A stretch of 64,000 nt of DNA from Saprospiraceae bacterium (GTDB lineage: Bacteria; Bacteroidota; Bacteroidia; Chitinophagales; Saprospiraceae): the NCBI GenBank assembly GCA_041392805.1, contig JAWKLJ010000002.1:1937001-2001000 (forward strand), given 5' to 3'. Shown piece after piece: positions 26,751-35,541 of the stretch; positions within the stretch are counted from its first letter, which is position 1, and every line of letters starts with the position of its first letter. A program made the position numbers and the translations under genes. The notes under the pieces were generated by a model. The model ran no database searches and was not told the DNA's origin. It was given only the letters and a program-made list of their open reading frames with translations.

Positions 26751-29681
26751 TCAACAACACGTTTCTTCCCGGCTTCTCCTCCAATACATAGCTGCTATTA
26801 AGCCAAGCAGACCAATCAATCCTATCCACCACCCATTTCCGATATTGCCCCCCAGTTGCAATGCTATTGGGTCTCCCATCTGCACAAAAGCCGCCCAAAA
26901 GAAAGGATGCTGGCGAACTTTATCAGCTGAACCCAAAAAATCTAGTTTTGCCTGTCGAATCGCTTGATCTTTAGTTTGTCCCTTTTTCAAGTATTTATAA
27001 AAATTGATCATGATTTGGGAAGTCGAATAATCATCCACTGACCAAAGGCTCATCAATGCGCTCGGACACCCTGCATGTACAAACCCTTTAGAAAGACTCA
27101 TGACCCCATCCCCTGTCACCAACTGTCCACTCCCTGTATTACAAGCACTAAGCACCGCCAAATCGGCCGACAATTGGAGATTGAAAAGTTCCTGATTGAT
27201 AATGGGTTCATCTGCAAAGAAAACCTTGCTTTGCATCGCATTTTCCTCATCCATACAGGCATGAGTAGCCAGGTGGATAATTTTATAATGCGGAGCCTGT
27301 TCCAAAAAAAAGTCCCTATTGGCTTGGTTACCCATTAAAACATCTCCCCCCATTAGTTGTTGGATGCTGGTGATTTCATTTTGGCTGTTAATCAAATTGG
27401 CAAGTATACTGCCCGAACAACTTCGTAATTCGGCAACCTCAGTGGAGAAAGAGGGTGCAAACCCTAAGAAACCTTTGTTGGCCACTTTTCGCTGTCGTTG
27501 CTGACTCGTTTTGAACAAAGTAGCAGAATAAGCATAACCAATATTGAAATCGTGGATAAGATAGTGCGATTTTTTTCCTGGTTTCGGCTGAGTTGTAAAA
27601 AGTATTTCAAATGGGATGGTGTTAAACAAATCATCCGGAATAATGAAAAGCCGGTTGATTGTTGCAGGCAATTGCTTTAGGGCAATAGCCATATAATCAA
27701 TATAAAGTCGATGCAGCAATTGGTCCAGCTCCGCCGCTTGTTCATCACTTATTTGTTGCGTCCGAGCCCACTGCAAGGCCTGATTAATATCCGTTTTAAA
27801 GCCTGCGGGTTTATTCAAACTGAAAACCTGAAAATCCTTTTTTGTGATCTGAAAGAGGAAAATCTTGTCTAGTCCAACAAAATACTCTAAAAAAGCCGTC
27901 TTTCGATCTAACATCTGGCTACGAATATCCCCCAGGGTAGCCAGACGTGTATCATACTTCAATTGAAAATACCTTGGATACTCCTCCTCAAACTGATCGA
28001 CCAGTTGTTGGTATTCCCGCTTCAGTCTATATAATAAATCACCCCATTTTTTAATATTATCAACATCTGGTTCCCCTTTCTTATTGTTCTCCTCATTAAT
28101 ACTCCGCTCATAATAAGCAATATCAACCCGATACTGCTTTTCTTTCTCCAGCAAAGAATCAGGAATACCACTAGCCTCCTGTGCCATCCGCTCATTGATC
28201 GATTCCAGTAGCAAAATAGCCTTATTAGCCTCTGCAAAGAAAAGCCCTTTCTCCAAATACTGCTGATCACCCGTTGCCTCATACAAAGCTATGGCCGTCT
28301 CAATAGCCCCCTCATACACATCCAAGACATCCCCCGCCAGTTGCTGTTTTGACCCCATCGTCGAAATATCCTGCTTGAGTCGCCCAATAAAGTCATGGGT
28401 CAATTCATAAGTCTCCAAACTGGCGATTAAATCTCTTTGATCTTTCGATTGCTGGTAGCGGAGGTAGAGGGCTCGAGCCTTTCCTTTTAGGCTTCGGATG
28501 ACTTTGATTTCTGGAAAACACTGCTCAGCTTTTGGATTTTTGTAAACGTCTTCCTCTTCAAAATCATGTGCTAAAAAAAGAAAAGCCTTATGGAAATAGG
28601 TCACTGCGGAATCCAATTCATTGTTTTGTTGGAAGATTTCGGCTAAGTGGGTGTATTGGCGTGCGATTACTGGGTGTTTATTAAAATCATTAAAAGAAAT
28701 TTTAGCAAGACGAATAGCTTCATTAGCTATGTATTTAGCCTTTTCTATTTGATTTTGACTGCTTAGCAATTTAGCCTTTACTTCATAAGATAGATATTTT
28801 CGATAACTATTATCCTCTTTTTGTAAATCTAATGCTTTTGCTAAATAATATTCTGTACTATCAGAATACTTCATATATTGATAGGAATTGGCCAGCCTTT
28901 GAAATACATTTATAAGCTTGACATCATTAACCTCAATTCCATTTTTGCCTAATTGCTTGAGAATCCTATAATTTTTTAAGAAGTTGGTAGTTGCTCGTAA
29001 ATATTCTTTTTTGCTTAAATAAATTACACCGAGACTATAATAAGACCACGCCGTTTCATGATTTATTGGACCATAAATTTCAAATTGATATCTCAATGCC
29101 TTTTCTATATTAGAAATAGCTCCTGTATAATCTCCTATAATTTCTTGAGTTAAAGCCAGATTGTTTAGTATATCTGCTTGTGTCTCTGGTTCTGAATTAG
29201 AATTTTCAAGATGGTTAACTGCTTCTTTTTCGTAAATTAGAGCTTTTTCAATATTCCTTTTATCGAAATAATATGTGCCTAAATTATATAAACAAATACC
29301 ATACAAATGAGAGTTTTTACCTATTTCTTCCTCAATAGTTTGTTTTGCTAATAAACCAAAATCTAAGGCTTTGTTTAATTCCTTTTTTTGGTGGTAAAGA
29401 ACACTTAATTCAATATAAACCTCACAATATGTTTCAGCTTTTTTTTCGGAAACTAAAAAAGGAATTGCCTTTAGGTGAAAATTAAGAGCACTTTCAAAAT
29501 CTTCCATTTCAATAGCTTCTTTTGCCTTTTTGAAATAATACAAACCCTTTGAATCAGTGGAATCAATATTTTGAATGTTGTTTGCAGTAACTATGGAATT
29601 AGCAAACAGAACAAAACAAATGATTACTATCATTGTTTTACAGGTAAAAAAAACAAAGACATCAACTTTTTTTCGAAGCAT
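26751..29681 (-). CDS. TPR-CHAT protein (caspase-like protease domain) with C-terminal membrane helix
   Basis: A 976-residue protein with an N-terminal hydrophobic segment (signal or anchor, about residues 8-32), tetratricopeptide repeats over about 45-430 (for example SALNFHLKAIPFL, KALIYEKEAVNHL), a helical linker and a C-terminal CHAT domain. The caspase-like dyad is visible: H807 in HLATHA and C847 in SACNTG. A membrane helix (IGLIGLLGLIAAMYW) and basic tail end the protein. TPR-CHAT proteins are known in CRISPR and other defence settings, but most Bacteroidota copies stand alone like this one. It is monocistronic as far as can be seen; substrate and trigger are unknown. Confidence 0.9.
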   Translation of the reverse strand: MLRKKVDVFVFFTCKTMIVIICFVLFANSIVTANNIQNIDSTDSKGLYYFKKAKEAIEMEDFESALNFHLKAIPFLVSEKKAETYCEVYIELSVLYHQKKELNKALDFGLLAKQTIEEEIGKNSHLYGICLYNLGTYYFDKRNIEKALIYEKEAVNHLENSNSEPETQADILNNLALTQEIIGDYTGAISNIEKALRYQFEIYGPINHETAWSYYSLGVIYLSKKEYLRATTNFLKNYRILKQLGKNGIEVNDVKLINVFQRLANSYQYMKYSDSTEYYLAKALDLQKEDNSYRKYLSYEVKAKLLSSQNQIEKAKYIANEAIRLAKISFNDFNKHPVIARQYTHLAEIFQQNNELDSAVTYFHKAFLFLAHDFEEEDVYKNPKAEQCFPEIKVIRSLKGKARALYLRYQQSKDQRDLIASLETYELTHDFIGRLKQDISTMGSKQQLAGDVLDVYEGAIETAIALYEATGDQQYLEKGLFFAEANKAILLLESINERMAQEASGIPDSLLEKEKQYRVDIAYYERSINEENNKKGEPDVDNIKKWGDLLYRLKREYQQLVDQFEEEYPRYFQLKYDTRLATLGDIRSQMLDRKTAFLEYFVGLDKIFLFQITKKDFQVFSLNKPAGFKTDINQALQWARTQQISDEQAAELDQLLHRLYIDYMAIALKQLPATINRLFIIPDDLFNTIPFEILFTTQPKPGKKSHYLIHDFNIGYAYSATLFKTSQQRQRKVANKGFLGFAPSFSTEVAELRSCSGSILANLINSQNEITSIQQLMGGDVLMGNQANRDFFLEQAPHYKIIHLATHACMDEENAMQSKVFFADEPIINQELFNLQLSADLAVLSACNTGSGQLVTGDGVMSLSKGFVHAGCPSALMSLWSVDDYSTSQIMINFYKYLKKGQTKDQAIRQAKLDFLGSADKVRQHPFFWAAFVQMGDPIALQLGGNIGNGWWIGLIGLLGLIAAMYWRRSREETCC

Positions 29682-30029
29682 TTACTATTTGCATTTAATG
29701 AATAGAAGATTCGGTAGTTAAAATTCTTGATAAACTTTCATAGTATGATTGGGGAGACTTCAATTGCCTCAAATCGGTAAATTTTATTTTATTCTTCGGT
29801 AGATTTTTACCCAGTTGTCAAATTGAACTGCAATATCCACCTTGCCTAAAACAAAATTTGCCTACTTTGGGTTAATAATGCTTGCCCAATCATACTCGGT
29901 TCTCTGACAATTTTTGTGCTCTAGTCAACTAAAAGCCTTGATCAAGGCTCATTTTCAATCGCTTATGATCTTCGTTTTGAGTTGACCACAAAAATTGTAA
30001 GAGAACGAAAACAAGAAATGATAATAGGC
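29682..30029. other. Intergenic region with a MITE-like element
   Basis: The 348 bp between two minus-strand genes hold no credible gene. The right part is the palindromic element at 29899-30006; the left part is A/T-rich without recognised signals. Confidence 0.6.
29899..30006. mobile_element. MITE-like palindromic element, copy 1
   Basis: This 108-bp element is bounded by GTTCTCTGACAATTTTTGTG and its near-perfect complement CACAAAAATTGTAAGAGAAC. The interior (GTCAACTAAAA to TTTTGAGTTGAC) is also palindromic. A second copy of the same length lies at 62126-62233. No coding capacity is present, which fits a miniature element moved by an outside transposase. Confidence 0.8.
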
Positions 30030-30995
30030 TCAATGAATTATCATAACTTTTTCAATGTAATTTTCCTTGTTTGTTGTTATCCTCAGAAAATATGACCCAT
30101 TTTGAATATCTGAAACATCCAATAGAATATTTTTTTCTAGAGGATTTCTAACTGTCTGTTGGATAATTTTACCCTCCATCGAAATTAATTCAATTTTAAC
30201 ATCTTCTTTAAATCCTAATCCGAATTTTAAGAAAAAATGGGAGTTTGCTGGATTCGGAAAAACGCTTATAAATTTAACTTCATTATTATTAATAGAATAA
30301 TTTGGGGTGTTAACTAGCTTTTGAAGACTTAATTTTTCAGAGGTTGTAGAAATGAAATTTTGCTCTATTTCATTTTTGAATGAAGCGTTTTGGGAATTAT
30401 TCCCTTGTGTTGAAAGATAGCATTCACATGTTCTAAACTCTTTAATGCTGAAATGAGAATTCGTGGTTAGGTCTGGAGTATCAAATGAGCTACATGACAT
30501 ATCTATTTCTGTTTCCCCTGAAAATAATTTAAAAGTTATGTCCAAGGTTGAATATTCTTCATAGCAATTATTTTCAAAACATTCTGCCGAAAGCAAAAGC
30601 AGACTATCATATATTCTTTTGGGATGTATAGAAATTTTAGTTTCTACTTGTCTTAGATCATTGTTTTCCGAAAAGAAAACAAAATCGGATGAATAAAGTG
30701 CCACAGTTTCTCCTAAAAAGCGTCCCATGCTATCAAAAGCTTTAGCTTTCCAAGGGAATTCAAACGGATACTCTGGGGTATCCTGATTTATTGTAACGAT
30801 TAGAGATACATTATTTAGTGTGGATGAATTCCCCTCACGTGGACTTAATGAAGTAAGACAATCTAAATAATCACAATGATCATGCCCTCCCTCACTATGT
30901 TTCTTCACCTTTAAAATACTACTCGCCTTTACAACTAAAGTATTCGCCAACAAAAAACAAAAAATCATCAACAGTAATTGCTTCAAAATTTTCAT
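30030..30995 (-). CDS. Secreted protein with T9SS type A sorting domain
   Basis: A 321-residue protein with a signal peptide (residues 1-24, ending LVVKAS) and a C-terminal sorting domain (from about residue 248: SVFPNPANSHFFLKFG, then a DVSDIQNGSYFLRI stretch). The middle part has no family I recognise; it contains several cysteines (HDHCDYLDCL, CFENNCYEE, RTCECY) that may form disulfides. Export across the outer membrane through the type IX system is expected. Base composition is more A/T-rich than neighbouring catabolic genes. Confidence 0.8.
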   Translation of the reverse strand: MKILKQLLLMIFCFLLANTLVVKASSILKVKKHSEGGHDHCDYLDCLTSLSPREGNSSTLNNVSLIVTINQDTPEYPFEFPWKAKAFDSMGRFLGETVALYSSDFVFFSENNDLRQVETKISIHPKRIYDSLLLLSAECFENNCYEEYSTLDITFKLFSGETEIDMSCSSFDTPDLTTNSHFSIKEFRTCECYLSTQGNNSQNASFKNEIEQNFISTTSEKLSLQKLVNTPNYSINNNEVKFISVFPNPANSHFFLKFGLGFKEDVKIELISMEGKIIQQTVRNPLEKNILLDVSDIQNGSYFLRITTNKENYIEKVMIIH

Positions 30996-31485
30996 GATAT
31001 TAGAAATTTAATCTTAGTGTTAATAAAAAATGCTATCGTCCTATTTATTGCAGATTTGGAAAAAAGGTAACCGCCTAATTGAAAAAAAATTAAAAAAAAT
31101 CATGAAATGATTTCAAGTATTTGATTATCAATACTTTTTGAGGTGGTTTTTTTTGAGAAAAAGAAAAAATGAGAGGGGATAATAGCGGAGGGACTTTCCT
31201 TTGGATAATTTTACAAGCTGTCACTGGTGTTTGTTATAGTTTTAACTTTCCTTTTCACGGCTTCAATATAATTATATATGTTAAAAAAATAAAACTTGTA
31301 GATGGAGAAATAATCATTTTATTAGGAAATAAAAAAATACGCTCGGGATCTATTTTGACAAATCGTTGCATAACCCTATTGTCAACCTCGTCTATTCAGC
31401 GACGAATCAACACCAAACCCAAAAACAGTGCCCTTTCCTTCTAGTTTCATGCACTATTTTGTATTTCATCCTCAGCTAATCAATC
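30996..31485. other. A/T-rich intergenic region, 490 bp
   Basis: No gene, RNA or clear repeat was recognised. The open frame at 31169-31444 lacks a start context and any protein-like features. Homopolymer A and T runs are frequent. Confidence 0.5.
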
Positions 31486-33255
31486 CTACTCCAACAAAGG
31501 CTTTAAAGCAACCCCCAATTTTCTATAACCAGCTTCATTAGGATGTAATCCATCAGAAAAGAGGGTTTCTTCAATGGTTTGGTCGGGCTTTAAAAAGATA
31601 TTTCCCAGGTCTGCATAGTTGATATTGGCAGTTCCTGCCAATTGAGCAATTTGTAAATTGAGGTTGGCTATTCTCTCTTCGTATTTTCTACGTGGGAGCA
31701 GGCCCATTAAGGTGATTTCAGCCTGGGGCTGACGAGCTTTTATCGCTTCTACCAGCATTTCCAGGCCTTCCAGTACCTCCTCATTGGTATTGAGGTGCAA
31801 GTTATTGGTGCCGATCATGATCATGATCTTTTCGGCGCTAAATCCGTCTAGTTCATCGTGGTATACACGCCACAGGACGTTCTCGATGCGATCCCAGCCA
31901 TAGGCGTAATTCCTGAGGCCCAGCGGGGTGAAGGTCTTTTCCCAGGAGGCTTCTTCCCTGACCAATTTAGTTCGCGGCAAACCGCCCCAGAAGTGGATGA
32001 TGGAATTGGCGATGAAAATGCTTTTGGGCGGCGCATTTTTATTCATATCCAAAATATCGCGGTGGCGGTTTTCCCAATCATAATTGCTTGGTTCCCGATA
32101 TTGGATACAAGCTTGGGTGGTGGAAACGTCGCCGATGGGTTCTTTTAAAAGGTGGCGGAGTGCTTTTTCGTAGCCTTCGGCATAGTGCATCATACCCAAG
32201 TCATTGGGATGGGTGCCATCTACCATGTCATCCAGTTGCAGGTTGATTTCCTCATTGGTTAAATAGAAGAGGTCTTGGTAGCCCTCTGCTTTCAATTGGC
32301 TAAAGGCGGCTTGTTGGATTCGATTCACCCTGGTGTAGGCAGTCAGTCGATTTGGGACGATAAAGCCATCGGTATAGCCGGCATGGTCGACCAGCAAAAT
32401 AGGGACCCCTGGGCGTTTGGCTTTTAAGCTACGAACGGATTCCAAAATGCGTTTGGTTAATTCCGCATCATCATAGGTTTCCGCACTCGTTAAATTGGGC
32501 AAGCAATCCAGTATATAAACCTTTGCTGCTATTTCGCCTATGAGCTCAATGAGTTCCTTTTCCAGGCGTCCATTGCCTGAAAAAGCCAGGTTGATCAAGG
32601 GGCGGTCCAGTTTTCTGCCCAAGATGCCCGTCCAGGCCATGCCGGGACGAGAAGCACAGGCACCATGGGCGATGGAGGTGCCGTATGCCACTATCGGTTT
32701 TTCCTTGCGGACGGGGAGGGGGGCAAAGTAGGTGTCGTCCGCTACGCCAATTTCTATCCAAGTGACACTATTGTACAGTGGCAAATAGAGGCGGTATTCT
32801 CTGCCCATTTGATGGTAGGAGTCATTGGGTGATAAGCCGTTAAATCGATAGACGATGGTATCTGAAAAATTGCGATTCCCCCTGCACCAAAGCCACTGGC
32901 CATCACTATTGACGGCATATAAGTCGAGGCCACTTACGCCCGTAGCTGGCATATGTGGCATTTCTAGATTCCCTTTGACGCCATAGCGGACGACAATTTC
33001 TTCTGCATTGGATCGAAACCGGATCATTAGGCCAGCGCTATGTTTGGATAAATTCCAAACGGGTTCCCTGACCTGGTCTTTTGCCCTCGCCGGAAGGCGA
33101 TCGAAAGGATCTTGTACTTCGCTTGTCCAGGCTTGCCCTTCGATGACGGGGAATTCATGCTGAATGGGATTCCACCATTTGAGGTTGGATGGGGTTTGGG
33201 CCAGGATGCTGGGCCATTGAGCAAGAAAGAGGATGAATAGGAATAGGTTTTTCAT
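31486..33255 (-). CDS. Exported tandem SGNH/GDSL hydrolase
   Basis: The protein of 589 residues from this start has a signal peptide (MKNLFLFILFLAQWPSILAQ). It carries an N-terminal beta-domain (about 25-185) and two SGNH esterase units. With numbering from the ATG at 33270, unit one has GTS199IAHG, SGNGR (G232/N233) and D351-x-x-H354. Unit two begins at residue 418 with ANS423IIHFWGG, then GTNNL and a second DGLHPNEAG dyad. Both units keep the Ser, Asn and Asp/His residues, so both may be active, for example removing acetyl groups from polysaccharides. A fusion of two such units is unusual but occurs in Bacteroidota. It precedes a repeat array on its 5' side. Confidence 0.87.
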   Translation of the reverse strand: MKNLFLFILFLAQWPSILAQTPSNLKWWNPIQHEFPVIEGQAWTSEVQDPFDRLPARAKDQVREPVWNLSKHSAGLMIRFRSNAEEIVVRYGVKGNLEMPHMPATGVSGLDLYAVNSDGQWLWCRGNRNFSDTIVYRFNGLSPNDSYHQMGREYRLYLPLYNSVTWIEIGVADDTYFAPLPVRKEKPIVAYGTSIAHGACASRPGMAWTGILGRKLDRPLINLAFSGNGRLEKELIELIGEIAAKVYILDCLPNLTSAETYDDAELTKRILESVRSLKAKRPGVPILLVDHAGYTDGFIVPNRLTAYTRVNRIQQAAFSQLKAEGYQDLFYLTNEEINLQLDDMVDGTHPNDLGMMHYAEGYEKALRHLLKEPIGDVSTTQACIQYREPSNYDWENRHRDILDMNKNAPPKSIFIANSIIHFWGGLPRTKLVREEASWEKTFTPLGLRNYAYGWDRIENVLWRVYHDELDGFSAEKIMIMIGTNNLHLNTNEEVLEGLEMLVEAIKARQPQAEITLMGLLPRRKYEERIANLNLQIAQLAGTANINYADLGNIFLKPDQTIEETLFSDGLHPNEAGYRKLGVALKPLLE

Positions 33256-33329
33256 TGTTAATATTTTCAAATTTGTTGCGTATAGACATCATTCCTTAGT
33301 GCCACCTGTGTAACTTACGCCTTGGGATT

Positions 33330-33372
33330 AGTTACGCAGAGATGCACAGAGGGGCAGAGGGCGCGGAGAAAG
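33330..33372. repeat. GCAGAG-type short degenerate repeat
   Basis: A purine-rich stretch repeats CAGAG/GGAG at 7-9 bp intervals (GCAGAG, CACAGAGG, GCAGAGG, GCGGAGA). It abuts the CACGAATT array and resembles short G/A-rich repeats scattered in other Bacteroidota genomes (general knowledge). Confidence 0.45.
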
Positions 33373-33380
33373 TTGGGTCT

Positions 33381-34117
33381 TTGTAGCTTCCTTATTTTTC
33401 AGCCACGAATTGCCACGAATTCAGCTGCATCGCCGTTGTGGTTTCCTTTTTTTTAAGCCACGAATTGCCACGAATTGTCACGAATGCAGCTGCATCGCTG
33501 TTGTGGCTTTTTTTAGCCATCAATTAGCATGTGGCCTTGTTGCTCCCTTTTAATTCGTGCAAATTCGTGCAAATTCGTGGCTTCCTTATTTTTTAGCCAC
33601 GAATTCAGCTGCATCGCCGTTGTAGCTTCCTTATTTTTCAGCCACGAATTGCCACGAATTGCCACGAATGCAGCTGCATCGCTGTTGTGGCTTTTTTCAG
33701 CCATCAATTAGCATGTGGCCTTGTTGCTCCCTTTTAATTCGTGCAAATTCGTGCAAATTCGTGGCTTCCTTATTTTTTAGCCACGAATTCAGCTGCATCG
33801 CCGTTGTGACTTCCTTATTTTTCAGCCACGAATTGCCACGAATGCAGCTGCATCGCTGTTGTGGCTTTTTTCAGCCATCAATTAGCATGGGGCCTTGTTG
33901 CTCCCTTAAATTCGTGCAAATTCGTGCAAATTCGTGGCTTCCTTTTTTTTCAGCCACGAATTGCCACGAATTGTCACGAATTCAGCTGCATCGCTGTTGT
34001 GGCTTTTTTTAGCCATCAATTAGCATGGGGCCTTGTTGCTCCCTTTTAATTTGTGCAAATTCGTGCAAATTCGTGGCTTCCTTTTTTTTCAACTACATCC
34101 CTATTTGTGGCTTTTTA
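33381..34117. repeat. Array of interleaved CACGAATT palindromic repeats
   Basis: About 700 bp are made of a composite unit seen at least four times. Each unit has one to three CACGAATT copies, CAGCTGCATCGC(T/C)GTTGTGGCTT, AGCCATCAATTAGCATG, CCTTGTTGCTCCC, then three TTCGTGCAAA copies ending in TTCGTGGCTTCC. The AGCCATCAATTAGC block recurs at 33515, 33699, 33873 and 34011, so spacing is 184, 174 and 138 bp. I count about 26 TTCGTG or CACGAA hexamers. AATTCGTGGCT and AGCCACGAATT arms repeatedly face each other across about 12 bp, forming strong hairpins. Frames open across it are by-products of the repeat. Confidence 0.92.
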
Positions 34118-34125
34118 CCCAAGCT

Positions 34126-35538
34126 TCAAGCCAGAATATCGTGCACTACTTTTCCATGCACATCTGTCAGGCGGTAATACCGGCCTTGGTGTTTGAAGGT
34201 CAACCTTTCATGGTCGATGCCAAACAAATGGAGCAGGGTCGCCTGGAAGTCGTGTACATGGACCGGGTCCTTGACAATATTATAGCCAAATTCATCCGTC
34301 TCGCCATAGCTAATGCCTTTTTTGACGCCGCCGCCGGTCACCCAAATGGTAAAACAGCGCGGGTGATGGTCGCGCCCATAGTTTCCTAGCTCTAGTACAC
34401 CTTGGGAATAGTTGGTACGCCCAAATTCTCCGCCCCAGACGATCAGGGTATCTTCTAGCAAACCACGTTGTTTGAGGTCTTTTACCAAAGCAGCCGAGGC
34501 CTGATCGGTATCCCGACATTGGTTACTTAGATTTCTGGGCAGGTTATAATGTTGGTCCCAACCACGGTGGTACAATTGAATAAAATTTACGCCACGCTCG
34601 AGGAGTCGCCTTGCGAGCAGGCAATTGGCTGCGTAGGTGCCAGGTATCTTTGATTCGGCGCCATACAAATCGTAAATGTAGTCCTGTTCGCCAGATACAT
34701 CCATGACTTCTGGGATAGAGGTTTGCATGCGGTAGGCCATTTCGTACTGGGCCATGCGCGTTCTGATTTCCTGGTCCTGTTCACTTTCAAATTGCCGTTC
34801 CTGTATTTTAGCGTAAGCGTCGAGCATAGCTCTTCTGCTTGTTGCATCAATGCCGGGTGCGTTGGAAAGGTACAAAACGGGATCTTTCCCTGAGCGAAAT
34901 TGCACCCCTTGGTACAAAGAGGGCAAGAAACCGCTACCCCATAGCCGAGAATACAAGGGTTGAGCGTTCAATTTGCCGGTGCCATTGGATAACAGGACGC
35001 AAAATTCCGGTAAATCTTTATCTGCGCTGCCCAGGCCGTAGTTGAGCCAGGAGCCAATACAAGGGCGCCCTGGCTGCTGGGATCCTGTCTGAAAGAAAGT
35101 GATCGCCGGGTCATGGTTAATAGCCTCGGTGTGCATAGACTTGATAAAACACAGCTCATCTGCGATGGAGGCCGTGTGGGGTAGCAATTCGCTGATCCAG
35201 GCCCCCGATTTGCCATATTGCTTGAAGTCAAATTGGGCGCCAGCCAGCGGGAAAGACTTCTGTCCAGCCGTCATCCCGGTAATCCGTTGCCCTTGCCGCA
35301 CCGAATCTGGTAGTTCTTCGCCATTTCTTTTATTCAAGAGCGGTTTGTAATCAAACAGATCGTGCTGAGAAGGTCCTCCGCTTTGAAAGAGGTAGATCAT
35401 GCGTTTTACTTTCGGCGGAAAATGCGGGATGATAGCCGAAGATGGCTGAAGCAGTTTTGTAAATGCCAAGCCGCCAATGGCCAATCCAGCATTGAACAGG
35501 AAATGACGGCGGCTTATGGAGGTTGGGTATTCGTTCAT
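34126..35538 (-). CDS. DUF1501 family protein with Tat signal
   Basis: A 470-residue protein beginning with a twin-arginine signal (SISRRHFLFNAGLAIGGLA), so it is folded before export. The rest matches DUF1501, a sulfatase/alkaline-phosphatase-like superfamily member common in Planctomycetes and in some Bacteroidota, with conserved segments FQSGGPSQHDLFD, VWGGEFGRTN and GRDHHPRCFTIWV. It always travels with DUF1549/DUF1553 cytochromes, as here: it starts 3 bp after that gene. The biochemical role of the pair is not established. The repeat array begins only 9 bp after its stop codon. Confidence 0.9.
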   Translation of the reverse strand: MNEYPTSISRRHFLFNAGLAIGGLAFTKLLQPSSAIIPHFPPKVKRMIYLFQSGGPSQHDLFDYKPLLNKRNGEELPDSVRQGQRITGMTAGQKSFPLAGAQFDFKQYGKSGAWISELLPHTASIADELCFIKSMHTEAINHDPAITFFQTGSQQPGRPCIGSWLNYGLGSADKDLPEFCVLLSNGTGKLNAQPLYSRLWGSGFLPSLYQGVQFRSGKDPVLYLSNAPGIDATSRRAMLDAYAKIQERQFESEQDQEIRTRMAQYEMAYRMQTSIPEVMDVSGEQDYIYDLYGAESKIPGTYAANCLLARRLLERGVNFIQLYHRGWDQHYNLPRNLSNQCRDTDQASAALVKDLKQRGLLEDTLIVWGGEFGRTNYSQGVLELGNYGRDHHPRCFTIWVTGGGVKKGISYGETDEFGYNIVKDPVHVHDFQATLLHLFGIDHERLTFKHQGRYYRLTDVHGKVVHDILA

Positions 35539-35541
35539 ATG

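Noticed and set aside
31169..31444. 91-residue frame in an A/T-rich gap
   Set aside because: No promoter, family features or conserved pattern; likely chance.
33381..34117. CRISPR array
   Set aside because: Repeats are internally palindromic and the intervening segments are themselves repeated, so there are no unique spacers; no cas genes are nearby.
33529..34389. Overlapping open frames with repeated peptide units across the repeat array
   Set aside because: They are translations of the palindromic repeats, change register between copies and run antisense into DUF1501; no start or domain supports coding.
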